DNA from: Mastigamoeba balamuthi
Taxonomy: Eukaryota > Evosea > Mastigamoebida > Mastigamoebidae
NCBI GenBank assembly: GCA_902651635.1
Contig: CACRSC010000065.1
Span: 47,028-111,027 of the forward strand
Length of the DNA stretch: 64,000 bases
Direction of reading: 5' to 3'
This document shows positions 11,601 through 22,561 of the stretch, in pieces. The notes under the pieces are model-generated. The model searched no databases. It was not told the origin of the DNA and saw nothing but the letters and a program-made list of their open reading frames with translations. The translations under genes and the position numbers were made by a program. Position 1 is the first letter of the stretch. Each line of letters opens with the position of its first letter.

Positions 11601-14308
11601 ACGCCCACTGGAGTTCCCGCGGAGACTGTTCGCTCGCTCGAGGCTGCCCTGCTTATCGTCCTGCTCGCCGAGTTCGACCGCAAGAAGCCGCCCGCGAGGC
11701 CAGAGCCCGCGTGGCAGGCCATCACCGCGCTGCTCGGTTGTTCTGGTGCCTCGGGGGCTGCGTTGTCTCTCGGAAAGGGGGCCCTGGCGGTCCAGACGTC
11801 TGAGTTGCACATCGCGGCAAGGGGAGGAGACCTCGCGGTCGTCCGGCAGGCGCTGACGGTCTGCGGGCCCTCCGGAGTTGTTGCTGACGACTTCCTAGGC
11901 AACACGCCGCTGCACTACGCGTGCCGTTGGGGCCACGCCGACGCGGCGCTGCTGTTGCTCAACGCGATGGCCTCCGAGCCTAAGCAGCTCCTCGCGGCGG
12001 CCGCACGCTCCAACAGCGAGGGCCGCTCGGCCGTCGAGTACGCGCTGGACTCGGAGATGCCCTCGGTCGTGCAGCAGCTCCTGTCGCTGGGCCTTCCGTG
12101 CAGAGAGCTCATGCGCGTGGGCTTCGCGTCGGTGGCCGCGTGCGACGCCGTGTGCAGGTGGCAGGTCGCCAGGCTCGCAGAGACCGCGCGGGCCACGCAG
12201 GGCAAGGCGTTCACGGACCCCGACTTCGCGCCGAGCGACCAGAGCGTTTGGCGGAACCCCGGGAAGAGCCACCCGCGGGACATTCAGGCGCCCGAGCAGT
12301 GGCAGCGCATACACGAGCGCAAGGGCTGGTGGAATTGTATGGCGAGACAATGGAGTTCCACGACATCGAGCAGGGCGGCATCGGCACGTGCTACCTGCTC
12401 GCCACCGTCGCCGCGCTCGTCGTCGGCGACCCCGCGTTCGTGCGCACGCAGATCTTCTACGCGTTCGACAACGTGCCCGACGCCGGCGCTCTGGGCATAC
12501 ACTCGCTGCGCCTGCACAACGACTGCGGCCGCGCCGTCTTCGTGACGCTGGACGACTGCGTCCCCTGCGGGTCCACCAAGCGCAAGGGCGACACGGAGCC
12601 CCGCGTGCAGCCGATCTACGCGTGGACGCGCCAGCGCGACGTGTGGTACGTGTCTCTCATCGAGAAGGCCTTTGCCAAGCTGCACGGCTGCTACGAGGCC
12701 ATCGACGGCGGCGTCGAGCGCTACGCCAAGGAGTGCCTGACGGCCGGCACCTCGGCCTCTCTGGCTCTCGACTCGTGGGAGATGCGCGTCGAGCGGGCGC
12801 GCGGGACGCTGTGGTCCCGCGTGTCGGCGATGCTGAGCAACCCGGGGCACATGACGCACCTGCTGACGTGCAGCATCGACGGCGGCGCCGAGAAGCGCGC
12901 GGCGGAGGTGGGGCTGATCAGCGGCCACGCGTACACGGTGCTGGGCTGCGTGTGCCTGGCGCGCAGGTACCACCTCGTGCGCCTGCTGAACCCCTACGGC
13001 GACGACGAGTGGAAGGGCTGCTGGTCCGACTACGACACCAAGTCCTGGACGCCCAAGCTCCGCGAGCAGGCCGGGCTGCCCGCAGACTCCCAGCAGCGCT
13101 GCGACGACGGCACCTTCTTCATCGAGTTCGAGACCGACTTCCTGCGGTTCTTCACGTCGATCGACATCTGCTCGTTCGAGCGCTGCTCGCAGTCGCCGGC
13201 GTCCGAGGGCTCCGCTGCCCTGCGTGCGGCGCGCATCTACTCGTCCGCGGTGCCCTGCGACCCCGCGACGGTGCTGGCGCTGCGGCTGAGCTGCTCGGGG
13301 CTCGTCGTGGCGACGGTGATGCAGCAGACGGCGTCGGCGACCGACGTGGCCGCGGACGAGGTCACGCTGGTGCTGGGGTACCTGCCGGCGGACCAGTACG
13401 ACGTGCGCGAGCGCGACGACGGCAGCGGGGCCCTCGAGAAGGTCGTCCTGTACGAGCACAGCGCCGCGGACGTGGTCGCGCGGCACATGCTGCTGCTGGG
13501 CCGCGTGCGGCCGACGCAGGACAAGCACGCCAGCGTCGAGGCCTGGGTGCCCGCCGACGTGCTGGCGACCACGCAGAGCGTCGTGGTGCTCGCGCTGCTG
13601 TACAGGCCGGCGGGCGAGGGCTCGGCAACGTGCAAGGGGCTCACGCTGACGGTCACACTGTCGCCCGAGCCCGGGGCCGAGAAGACGAGCGAGGCCAGCG
13701 AGGTCGTCGTCGCGACGCTGGGGCAGCGGACAGAGGGCGACGGCGAGCAGCGCGAGACCGCGAACGCAACGACGCAGGGCCACGCTCCAGCAATCCGCAG
13801 GGGCAAGAAGTGGTACGCAGACGACGAGGAGGACAGCATCGTGGACAACGCTCGGGCCAAGGGGCCACAGGGGCAACAGCAGCAGCAACAACAGCAACAA
13901 CAGGCAGCACTCGAGGAGCGCCTACGGGCGCTGGAACAGAAGATGACGGCGCTGGAGCACGCTGCAGGGTCGCCGACAGCAGCCAAGAGGCAGCAACAGC
14001 CGGACAAGGGCAGCGACGTGAAGCTGCCGATGCTGTCCGATAGGTCCGGGTCCAGCAGCGACCTCGCAACCAGGACGCGGGCGCTGGAACAGCGCGTAGC
14101 AGCTGCGGAGAGCGCCGTGGTAGCAGCGCCAGCAGCAGCGCGCAAGACAGCGAGAAAGGACGGGCCGTCGGCGCCGGACGGCAACAGCGCGGGCCTCACG
14201 GCGACGGCAGCGGCGGTGGCGCGCATGACTTCGAACAGTAAGCTGAGGCAACAGCACAAGGCAGCGGGCAACGAGGAGCTAAAGCTGCCAGCACTGCCAC
14301 ACAAGTGA
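5612..14308 (+). CDS. Giant SKICH-like / LCCL x2 / ankyrin-array / calpain fusion protein
   Basis: Exons are 5612-5865, 6019-8902 and 8955-14308 (about 2,830 residues), with GT-AG introns of 153 and 52 nt. Domains in order: SKICH-like (~1-100, 'SSDWVALYRSPGD'); LCCL 1 (~122-205, 'SLWGTNIYTSDSNRCAAALH'); LCCL 2 (~236-323, 'GYVYGSDLYAKGSNLCSAAL'); an unrecognised region with three ~200-residue repeats ('SDSFCARAIRDF', 'THRVWAALE', 'WWKDQMAK'); at least 20 ankyrin repeats (~1150-2090); 'FTDPDFAPSDQSVW'; calpain CysPc with Cys in 'GGIGTCYLLATVAAL' (~12389), His in 'ISGHAYTVLGC' and Asn in 'LLNPYGDDEWKGCWSD'; a beta-sandwich domain; and a Q-rich coiled-coil tail. The catalytic triad is complete. 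One base is missing near 12330-12340, so ankyrin and CysPc lie in different frames. This is probably a sequencing error; two separate genes is the alternative. An in-frame ATG at 5507 is a possible earlier start. Confidence 0.83.
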
Positions 14309-14360
14309 CAATCCAACAAACCGCTTGCCGAGAGATGTCACTATTGATTGGGATGCACAC

Positions 14361-15206
14361 CTACTGATCAACGGCTTTGTTGATGATGTCCTCTATCAAT
14401 CTCCTCTCTTGGTCGTCGACACCCATCTTGGCCAACAAGGAAAGGAAGGTCTCGTCGTGCTCTCTTTCCATCATCAGAATCTCCCTCTTCTTGGCTGCAA
14501 TATCTGCCTTCTTGGCCAGGTGTTTCACGGTCTCCTCGATCAGTATTGCACTTCTTGGAACACCTTCCCAAGGTTCCTGTGGCTGCAGCCGTTGTTGGAC
14601 CTGTTGGACCTGTTGAGCCTGCTGGGCCTGCTCGACCTGCTCGACCTGTTGGGCCTGCTGGACCTGCTCGACCTGTTGGGCCTGCTGGACCTGCTCGGCC
14701 TGTTGGGCTTGCTGGGCCTGCTCAGCTTGCAGGCGTTGTTGGGCCTGCTGAAGAGGCTGTGGCTGCTGGGGATGCTGAGCGTGATGGGGATGCTTGGGTT
14801 GCTTGGGCTGCTGAGCATGCCGGGGCTGCTGGGGCTGCCTGCTACGCAGGATGCCGATTACTGTTTTGCCTTTTCTCCTGCCCGGAGCCATGGCACACCA
14901 CTCGATGGCCGCCTCCAGAGTGAGGCTGTAGAGATCACGCCTGTTCCAGTTTTTCCCCATGGATCCCCCACGCAAGCAGGTCCAGTCGACGCCCTCTATA
15001 CAGTCGAGGCTAAGTGGGTGTTGCGGTACTGTCGAGCGCTCACCCTTGAAGTTCAGCTTGAGCTTGCGGAGGGCGTTGTCCTTCCTGGTGTAGCCCACCA
15101 GAGGCCACAGCTCGTCGATATCGACGGGCCGCGCCTCCTTTGACTGCGCCCACTGGGCTGCAAGGGACTCGAGGCGCGCGAGTTTCTGGTGAGCGGTGGT
15201 GGACAT
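14361..15206 (-). CDS. MSV199-type domain protein with P/Q-rich repeats
   Basis: A single-exon frame of 281 residues, with ATG at 15206 and TAG at 14361. Residues ~20-125 fit the MSV199/KilA-N-associated fold of large DNA viruses: 'ELWPLVGYTRKDNALRKLK', a following 'GVDW', then 'RRDLYSLTLEAAIEWCAM' and 'GKTVIGILR'. MSV199 proteins typically have W-x-x-(L/V)-G-Y-(S/T)-(R/K)-K-D-N-A, a D-(Y/W), and a L-T-x-x-x-(F/A)-K pattern ending G-K. Residues ~125-215 are low-complexity Pro/His/Gln repeats ('QQAQQVEQV'), and ~220-281 form a charged helix ('LAKKADIAAKKREILMMERE'). The gene converges on the calpain gene 52 nt away. It may be an ancient capture from a nucleocytoplasmic large DNA virus. Function is unknown; nucleic-acid binding is plausible from the domain. 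Confidence 0.72.
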   Translation of the reverse strand: MSTTAHQKLARLESLAAQWAQSKEARPVDIDELWPLVGYTRKDNALRKLKLNFKGERSTVPQHPLSLDCIEGVDWTCLRGGSMGKNWNRRDLYSLTLEAAIEWCAMAPGRRKGKTVIGILRSRQPQQPRHAQQPKQPKHPHHAQHPQQPQPLQQAQQRLQAEQAQQAQQAEQVQQAQQVEQVQQAQQVEQVEQAQQAQQVQQVQQRLQPQEPWEGVPRSAILIEETVKHLAKKADIAAKKREILMMEREHDETFLSLLAKMGVDDQERRLIEDIINKAVDQ

Positions 15207-15368
15207 CGAGCCACGGGGGACTCGCCGGTTGGCGTGAGGGGGTTGAAAAACCTAGTGAAGTCCCCCACAGTGTGCAACGTCACGGTAGATAAGCCGCAGA
15301 TAATATCCTGGTTTCCATTTGACTCCTGTGCCGCCTGCCCCTGTCTTCATGGCTCACGCATTCGTCTG

Positions 15369-15435
15369 GCAGACTGGCCTGCGGTGCCCCTCAGGTAGAG
15401 AGCTTGTTTGCATGCTCGCGCTCCAGCGACCCGGC
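15369..15435 (-). repeat. Fragment duplicating the 3' end of VPS35L
   Basis: 'GAGAGCTTGTTTGC' and the following ~35 bases match the last coding bases of VPS35L at 18404-18451, in the same minus-strand orientation. It sits directly against the calpain-tail pseudogene, so two unrelated gene ends are fused here. Confidence 0.75.
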
Positions 15436-16315
15436 ATATACTGCTGCTGGGCCGCGTGCGACCCACGCAGGACAAGCACGCCAGTGTCGAGGCCTGGGTG
15501 CCCGCCGACATGCTGGCGACCACGCAGGGCGTCGTGGTGCTCGCGCTGCTGTACAGGCCGGCGGGCGAGGGCTCGGCAACGTGCAAGGGGCTCACGCTGA
15601 CGGTCACACTGTCGCCCGAGCCCGGGGCCGAGAAGACGAGCGAGGCCAGCGAGGTCGTCGTCGCGACGCTGGGGCAGCGAACATAGGGCGACGGCGAGCA
15701 GCGAGACCGCGAGCTACCTACGACGCAGGGCCACGCTCCCGCCATCCGCAGGGGCAAGAAATGGTCGCAGACGACGACGACGATAGCATTGTGGACAACA
15801 CTCGGGCCAAGGGGTCACAGGTACAGCAGCCGCAGCAGCAAGCAGCTCTCGAGGAGCGCCTACGAGCGTTGGAGCAGAAGGTCACGCCGCTGGAGCACAC
15901 AGGCGGATATCCTCCGGCATCTAAGCGGCAGCAGGACAAGGGAAACAGCGGCGGCAACTACGTCAAGCTGCCGATTCTGTCCGACAGGTCCGGGTCCAGC
16001 AGCGACCTCGCTGCCAGGACGCGTGCGCTGGAGCAGCGCGTGGCAGCCGCCGAGAGTGCGGCCGTGGCAGCGCCGGCAGCTGCGCGCAAGACAGCAAGGA
16101 AGGACGGACCACCGGNCCGAGAGTGCGGCCGTGGCAGCGCCGGCAGCTGCGCGCAAGACAGCAAGGAAGGACGGACCACCGGCGCCGGACAGCAGCACCG
16201 CTGGACTCACGGCGACGGCAGCGGTGGCGCGGATGACTTCGAACAGCAAGCTGAGACGGCAGCACAAAAGCCGCGGCCAACGAGGAGCTGAAGCTACCTG
16301 AGCTGCCCCACAAGT
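15436..16315 (+). pseudogene. Truncated calpain 3'-end copy A
   Basis: This stretch repeats the last ~830 bases of the calpain gene (about 13490-14308): 'LLLGRVRPTQDKHASVEAWV', then the coiled-coil tail and the 'ELPHK' end. It lacks the catalytic domain. A G-to-T change gives a TAG at 15684-15686 ('TLGQRT' then stop), further indels break the frame, and an N at 16116 interrupts it. The 66 bases at 16050-16115 reappear at 16117-16182, so the N join duplicates sequence. It is a dead copy on the same strand as its parent. Confidence 0.9.
16116..16116. other. Single-N contig join with 66-bp duplicated flanks
   Basis: The bases before and after the N are the same 66-nt sequence, which is what an unresolved contig overlap leaves behind. 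The repeat on either side should be treated as one copy. Confidence 0.85.
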
Positions 16316-18270
16316 GAAGCTGTCCACGTGGCAGCTCGCTGCAGGCACGGGTCAGAGCGGCAAAGGCGAGCTGACCAACAGTGCTCTATTGACGAAGAAA
16401 ACCCATTGGCTGCAATTGCTTCCGAATAATATCTTTGAAAGATTGCCATGCCGTGAGCTGAATCCGACACGCCGACCGCAAGTGACGGTTCTTACGTCCT
16501 ACGAGCCCGCTTCCTAACGGTGGGAGGATTCCCTTTGGTTGGTTGGTTGACCCCTGGACGAATCCCCGGCGCTTCGTTCGGTTCTTTGCTGTTTGAGAAA
16601 TAAATCCGTCGTATTGCATCTTGTTTCTCGACCCCGCGGCACCGCGCACCCTCGAGGAGCAATGTCCCACCATGCGCACGTGCTCGAGCCGCGTGAGGCC
16701 ATCGCCTCCACTGCCTGCCGGCCCTCGAGAGGCTCGGCGTCCTCAGCTTCTGCGTGGGTCCTCGCTCGCCCTGCTTTTTCTCCAAGACCCCTTTTGTTTT
16801 GACTCCATCGTTGGCCGCGCGGCGTCGCAGCCCTCTCCAGGCCCCAGGGGCGCCGGGCGGAGCAGGAGCAGTAGCGCGGCTCCCGTCAGAGGCTGTCCGC
16901 GAGTTGCGCGGAGAGAGTGCTGCCCCTCTCGCCTCTTTGACTTGGTTTTCCACGATTTGTTTTCCTTTTTCCTCTGCGAGCCTCTCACGTCCGCCCGCCC
17001 CGCCGCCGGCGCCTCCCACACGCGCGGTCATCAATGCATGCGATCTTCCTGCTCTCGGAGAAGCCTCAGGTCCCTGTCGCGCAGACGCGGAGCCGTCGTC
17101 GTGGTCTCGGCGGCGCAACCGCCATCGCGCAGGTGCCCTCTCGAGCTGGTCGCACTTCTGGCAGGCTCCCCTCTGCAGCCGTTCGGCTTCTGCTCTGCAT
17201 GTGGTCTGCCCTCATAGCAGTCCGGTTATCTGCCGTCTCAAGGAGCACGCAGGCGAGCGCGATGAGGCATTGGTGGTCGCGCCAAGCGGGTACCCTGGTG
17301 ACGACTAAGAGGGCCGATGAAAGCGAAGGTGTGCTAATTCCTGAGACCAAGGAACGCGGGTCGAAGGCTGTGCGAGCAGTAGTATGTGCGCCTTAACCTA
17401 AGGGTATTCTCGCTCTCAGAGTACTGTGTAATCTGCATTGTGGCCTCGAGGCCCCCTCATGCTGCCTACTGCCTCGAAAACAAGTGCGGCTTCCCCTTGC
17501 ACAGACGACTTACGCCCCATTTCGCTAAGCCCTGAAGCTCAGGAGAACCTAAAGAGCACGGCCCCGCAGTGCGAGCGACAGTTCAAGTGCTACTATGGCA
17601 CCCTCTTCAAGGTCGAGCACTTCAGGTTCGAGACCCGCGCAGCCCATGCTCATTGAGGTCGTCCACAACCCTGCTGATTGACTACGCTGTGGTGCGGGCC
17701 GCAGATGATGAATCCACATCCAGAAACGAGGAATTTGGCAAGATAATACACTGTACAAGTTCAAAGTGCTCACTGAGTGAGGGGTGTGGCCCATAATTGC
17801 TCTTGGCAGACCAATACCGACTGATATCTGAGAGCAGGTATGTAGCGTATTTTATCGTGAGGCTGTGGGGGAGGTGGCGAAGCAGTATTACGTTGGTAAT
17901 GAGCCACCTGGCTGAGCAGTGACAGCCAGGCCCAGTAAGCACCAACCCCGCAGCCCCACGGGCAGTACCAAAGTCCGTCACGCAAGTGAACTCGCCCCAC
18001 ACTGGTCGCAAGACAGCCACCTGGCAATCGGTCAGCCAGGCACAGTAGGTATAGCCCATTTTTGCAGTGAACATCACCATACTCATCACAGTTGAGCACC
18101 GCCTCTCGACTGAAGTACATCTTTTACCTTTATGGAGGAATCTGTGTATCTCGATCGTCCTGCAGATGCAGTCGGGCGAGGATCATGCACGCCAGTGGCT
18201 CAACTGAGGGTGAGAAAGGTCTGCAAGAATAATTCATAGCCAAACGGCTTCATCGCCCAGCCCTTCACTC
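16316..18270 (+). repeat. Dispersed ~2 kb repeat 'R', copy A
   Basis: This ~1.95-kb block follows the calpain-tail pseudogene and runs to just short of the VPS35L 3' end. It recurs, inverted, at 40283-42200 and 43266-45830, and partly at 35001-35336. Landmarks are 'TTTGGTTGGTTGGTTGACC' near 16532, 'TCCGTCGTATTGCATC', and 'CCTGGCTGACCGATTGCCAG' as its complement near 18020-18035. No transposase or reverse transcriptase is visible. On the minus strand at 17770-18120 an open frame ('LYLLCLADRLPGGCLATSV') stays open in the other copies, but I cannot link it to a known protein. It is not found behind the intact calpain gene. Confidence 0.88.
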
Positions 18271-18405
18271 CCGGAGTCAGTTGCTTCATCATTCACCTGG
18301 AGTTATTGGTGACTGCAGACGCCGCCCATAAGGGAATCTGAGCAAACAACTGAGTTCCATTTCCTCCGGAAGAACCGGAGTGCCAAGACATGCCCAATTT
18401 CACCC

Positions 18406-21400
18406 TCAGGCAGAGAGCTTGTTTGCGAGCTCGCGCTCCAGCGACCCGGGCCTCTTCCTGAGCCACGCGAGGGTGCTCGCCAGGTACGCCGACAGCGGCG
18501 CGTTGGACGCCGCCTGCTGCCTCGCCGCAGAGGCCAGGGCGTACAGCGCCGTGGCGACCTGGGGGGTGACCTTGAACATCCCCGCGGCGACGTTGAGCGT
18601 GTCCACCGCGAGCCTCGCGAGCGCCGTCGCGCAGTCGGGCTCCGCCCTGAGCGCCGCCGCCGCCTCGTCGAGCGCCGCGACCACGTCGGCGACGAGCCTG
18701 GCGAGCTGTGCGGCGTAGTCGGCGTCGCCGCGGTACAGCGCGTCGTTGGCGTCGACGCCGCGGTAGTGGTACGCGAAGCGCTGCTGCGCGCTGGCCGCCA
18801 GCAGCGCGAGGACGCTGAGGTAGATCTGGCCGCGGGCGGTGCTGCCGCGGATCCAGGGGTAGTCCTTGAGGACCTTGAGGAGCCCCTGCAACAGGTAGAG
18901 GGCCCCGTGGTCGGGGTGCCCCGGGGCGGCCAGCAGCGCCGAGCAGAAGGCCGCGACGAAGCCGGCCAGCTGGTCCTCGGTGGCCCTGTCCTGCGAGCAG
19001 AGCGTGGGCACCTCCTGGACCAGCGTGATGGCCCCGCGCAGCAGCGAGTCTGCCTGGGGGATCGACTGGTTCAGCAGCGCGACCTCTGCCGACAGCAGGT
19101 ACAGGCTCAGGCGCGGGAACACCTCGTCCATCGTGGGGATGGTGATGTAGCAGAACGCGATGCACGCCTGTGGGCGGGGAGGGGGTCTGGGGGGTGAGTG
19201 CAGGGCGGGGGGGCAGGGGGCGGAGGAGGAGCGCTGGTGTGCTGTCTGTCGCATTGGGGCTGCGCGCGCACGCGGATGAAGGGGGCCGTCTTGCGGTTGT
19301 GCTTGCCCTTGATGAGGATCAGCGTCCTCATCGCGAGGTTGGCCACGCAGTGCACCAGCTGCTGCTTGACCGAGTCGAGGTTCGCGAAGCACTGCCTGCA
19401 CTCGACGTAGAAGTTGAGCTGCTTCTCCACGTCCTTGCCGTAGTCGATCTGCCACCCCAAGCGCGCGTCAGAACCCATTGCAGGGGAGGGGAGGGGGCCG
19501 AGGGCCGAGAGGGGGCGCGGGCCTGGGAGACGAAGTTGGAGATGAGGCGCGAGATCTGCCTGACCTCGTCCTGGAGGCTGAGCGCGTTGACCGTGTCGTG
19601 CAGCGTCGTGCTGACGTTGAAGAGCGTGCTGATGATGACGGGGTCCGTGGTGGTCCCGGACCTGTTGCGCGCCAGGGCCTCGAGCAGGCTCTTGGCCAGC
19701 GCGACGGCCGACTGCCCGGCGAAGAGGTCGACGACCTTGATGAACTTGTCCAGCGCGAAGATCTTGGGGAAGTCCTCCCCGTACTCCACGAGGATCTTCT
19801 CGACGCTCGACAGCAGCATGCCCTGTATCTTGGGCGCGTCGGCGCACTTGCTCACGTGGCCCACCATGTCCCCCAGCAGTATGTTGACCTCGCGGGCCTG
19901 GCGTTGTAGTGGTAACGAAGTGAATGAGAGAATGAGAGAGATAGAAGGGGAGAGTGGGCCTACGGAGCAGTGCTTGAGGGTGTACTCGATAAAGACCTCG
20001 GCGACGCACATGTACTGCTCGGGGTCCTCGAACTTGGTCACGACCTTCCAGACGTCGTTGAGGATGACCAGCTCGCTGCCGGGCGGCGGGGCGCTGAGCG
20101 TCAGGTTGACGCCGAGCGTGCGGTAGAGCTGGTGCTGCGGGAAGACGGCCGCGTCAGACTCGCGGATCAGCTGCGTGATGAGCTGCGCGTTGGCCGCGAC
20201 GAACGACGGCGGCAGCGACGAGACCATGTGGTTCAGCACGCGCGCGTTGCGGCTGCTGGCGCGGTAGAGGTCCAGCGCCGACGCGAGCGTCGCCGCGTCG
20301 GCCTTGTACGAGAGGCAGTGCATCAGCCAGTCGAGCGCGGGCCCGAACAGCCGCATGTGGTCGTAGGGCGAGAGCCCCAGCGCGCTCTGCACCGCCGCGA
20401 GCTTCTCGGGCCCCGCGAGCTTGTGCTCCTCGAGCGTGTCGGAGAGCAGCGCGAGCAGGTAGCCCTTCTCGAGCGGCAGCACGTCGCGGGCCTTGCGCAC
20501 GAGGTACGCCTGCACGTAGACGTTGACGAGCGGGTCCGCGATGCCGCGGACCTGCTGCGAGAGCCTCGCGACGATGTCCGCGAACGGCGGCTGGGCGCCC
20601 GGCGGCGCGATGAACTGGTAGCAGCGCAGGATGGCCATCTCGGTGATGAGCCGCGGCATCAGCTCGCGGATCGAGGCGATCTTGTAGAACCAGTTCCTGC
20701 ACGTCTCTGTCGCGAGGTCGCGGACCTGCTGCGGGATGTCGCACTCGGGCAGGGGCTTGCCGCTGGCGGGGTGCAGGACCGTGCGGCGCTGCTTGATGCG
20801 GTCGTAGACGAGGTTGCCGAACGTGTCGAGTATCTCCGAGACGAGCACGAACTTGCTGGGGTAGAACGCGGGCACGCTCGTGTCGCTGAGCATCTTGGCG
20901 CACTGTATCGCGATCTTGAGCGTCTTGACGCGGTCCTCGCCCTCCCACGCCGCGTGCATGTCCGCGTGCATGCCGTCGATGTGCTTGATGTACTCCTTCT
21001 GCGTCAGGCTCAGCGTCTGCCGCTGCTCCACCTCTGCCGTCTGCTCCAGCTCCTCCAGCTTGGCAGCCGCCGTCCGCTCCTGCCCCGCCCCCGCCCCGCC
21101 CGCCGGCGCCGCCAGGAAGCTCACGGTGATGCCGATCTGCTGGTCTGTCGTGTACTCGTGCAGTATCGTCGCCTTGACCGCCGACCACGGTATGAACTCG
21201 GGCTCGCTCGCCTCTGCCCCCAGCCCCCCCAGCCCCCAGCGCCCTGAGCCCTGAGCCTCGGGGGCGCTGCCTGCCATAGGGAGGAGGCGGGAGAGGCTCG
21301 TACCGCTCTGGCTGCTCTGCTGGGCGGCCACCAGGGGGGACACCGCGGGGGCGCGCACGGCCGCGTCCGCCATGAGGGGGTTGTCCACCTGCTGCTGCTG

Positions 21401-22107
21401 CTGCTGCTGCTGGCGCTGCTGGGGGGCTGGCGACAGGGGGTCCAGCGGCGAGGTGCTCCTACCCTGCTCCTGCGCGGCCAGCGGCGCCTCCAGGGGCGTG
21501 CTGACCGGGGTCGCCGCCCTGGAGGTGGTGGGAGAGGAGGCGCCCGGCAACGCCGCAGGGCCACGTGTGAGTATCTGGTGTGCGCCTGCTGCTGTGGCTG
21601 TGTTGGTGCTGTGTTGGAGCTCTGCTTGTGGCTGTGCTTGTGGCTGTGTTGGTGCTGTGCTTGTGACAGTGCTGGTGGCTGTACTTGCGACAGTGCTGGT
21701 GACGCGCTGATGCTGTGCTGGTGGCTGTGCTTGTGACAGTGCTGGTGATGTGTTGGTGCTGTGCTGTGTGCTGGTGTGGGCTCTGCGACGCTGTGCTGTG
21801 CCGGTGTGGGCATGCCGTACGGTGCCAGGGGGTGCGTGCTGACGGGCTTGAACGTCGATGCGTTGGCGGCCTCTGCTTCGTAGTCGCGCTGCAGCGGCGT
21901 CCTGCGCGCGTGTGCGGTTGCGTTGGTGTTGGGCATCGGGGGCTGAGGTGGAGGTGAGGTGCTGGGGGCCTCGCTGTCTCGTCGTCGGCCCCCCGCAGGC
22001 CCCAGCGGGCGTGCTAGGGGAGACCACCACTGGGCCACGGAGTTTCCCCGGCGATGCTGGGGGCGGGGCGGTGCGCACCATACGGCTGCTGGTGCTGCGG
22101 TCGCCAT
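18406..22107 (-). CDS. VPS35L: VPS35L (C16orf62-type) retriever complex subunit
   Basis: VPS35L is the VPS35-like scaffold of the retriever complex, which with COMMD/CCDC proteins recycles cargo from endosomes. The match is along the whole length: 'IPWSAVKATILHEYTT', 'YPSKFVLVSEILDTFGNLVY', 'WFYKIASIRELMPRLITE', 'DPVIISTLFNVSTTLHD', 'QLNFYVECRQCFANLDSV', 'IAFCYITIPTMDEVFPRL', 'SIPQADSLLRGAI'. Minus-strand introns are 19898-19963, 19449-19522 (donor GC, or GT nine bases earlier) and 19168-19271. The chosen start at 22107 begins MATAAPAAVW and is followed by 'RDYEAEAANASTFKPVSTHP', like the family N-terminus. A further intron or frame change must lie in the low-complexity stretch at about 21560-21800, and its borders are unresolved. 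The last ~45 bases and an internal 59-base piece recur in the repeat regions. Confidence 0.92.
21590..21790. repeat. Degenerate tandem GTG/CTGT repeat in the VPS35L N-terminal region
   Basis: Plus-strand units such as GTGCTTGTGACAGTGCTGGTGGCT recur irregularly over ~200 bases. On the coding strand this reads as CACAGC-rich sequence (Thr/Ser/Gln/His). It lies where the N-terminal frame has to change, so it may be intronic or a frame-slipping coding repeat. Confidence 0.7.
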
Positions 22108-22561
22108 CGTAACGGGTTGGGTGCGGGCGCTGATATTTGTGGACCGACAGGCGAAAAAATCTGTTGATTCATAAACGAAGATCAGAGGCGTGTGAGTCGT
22201 CACACTCGGGGGGGGGGGGGGAACACGGTTCACGCTTTGCAAGATTGACAGAGACATAAACCAGAATGAAGGCATCATTTCAATTGCATACCAGATTTTG
22301 AAATCTGATTCTGTTTCAGGCACAGGAAGAAGATCTGGAGGTGGTGCGTCTCCGGTCACAAACCACTGTCGACACACTGACGCCCATTTGCTCCTGCTAA
22401 ATGGGTGATAGTATTTGATAATATTGCGATTCTGAGGTTCAATCATAAGCCAGTTGAGGGACTGGGCTCTGTGTTTGGTGATTTGTTTGAATTTGATTTT
22501 TAAAAACTGCGCGGTAAACCGTATCGGCGGCCTTGTTGGACGTATTGCGCCGACACTCTCA
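22108..22561. other. Intergenic VPS35L promoter / NUP155 3' region
   Basis: The 454 bases between the VPS35L start and the NUP155 stop are AT-richer than their surroundings. They contain a poly-G run at about 22207-22221. No supported gene is seen. Confidence 0.6.

Noticed and set aside
12284-13900. 538-codon minus-strand frame under the calpain domain
   Set aside because: The plus strand encodes calpain with a catalytic triad. The antisense frame is low-complexity Arg/Val/His.
14575-14830. Plus-strand Leu-rich repeat-like frame (LLDLLGLLDLLG)
   Set aside because: It is the antisense of the Gln-rich repeat in the MSV199-type gene, not a leucine-rich-repeat protein.
16593-17400. Several 60-200-codon frames inside repeat R
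   Set aside because: They are broken differently in each copy and show no family resemblance, unlike the frame at 17770-18120.
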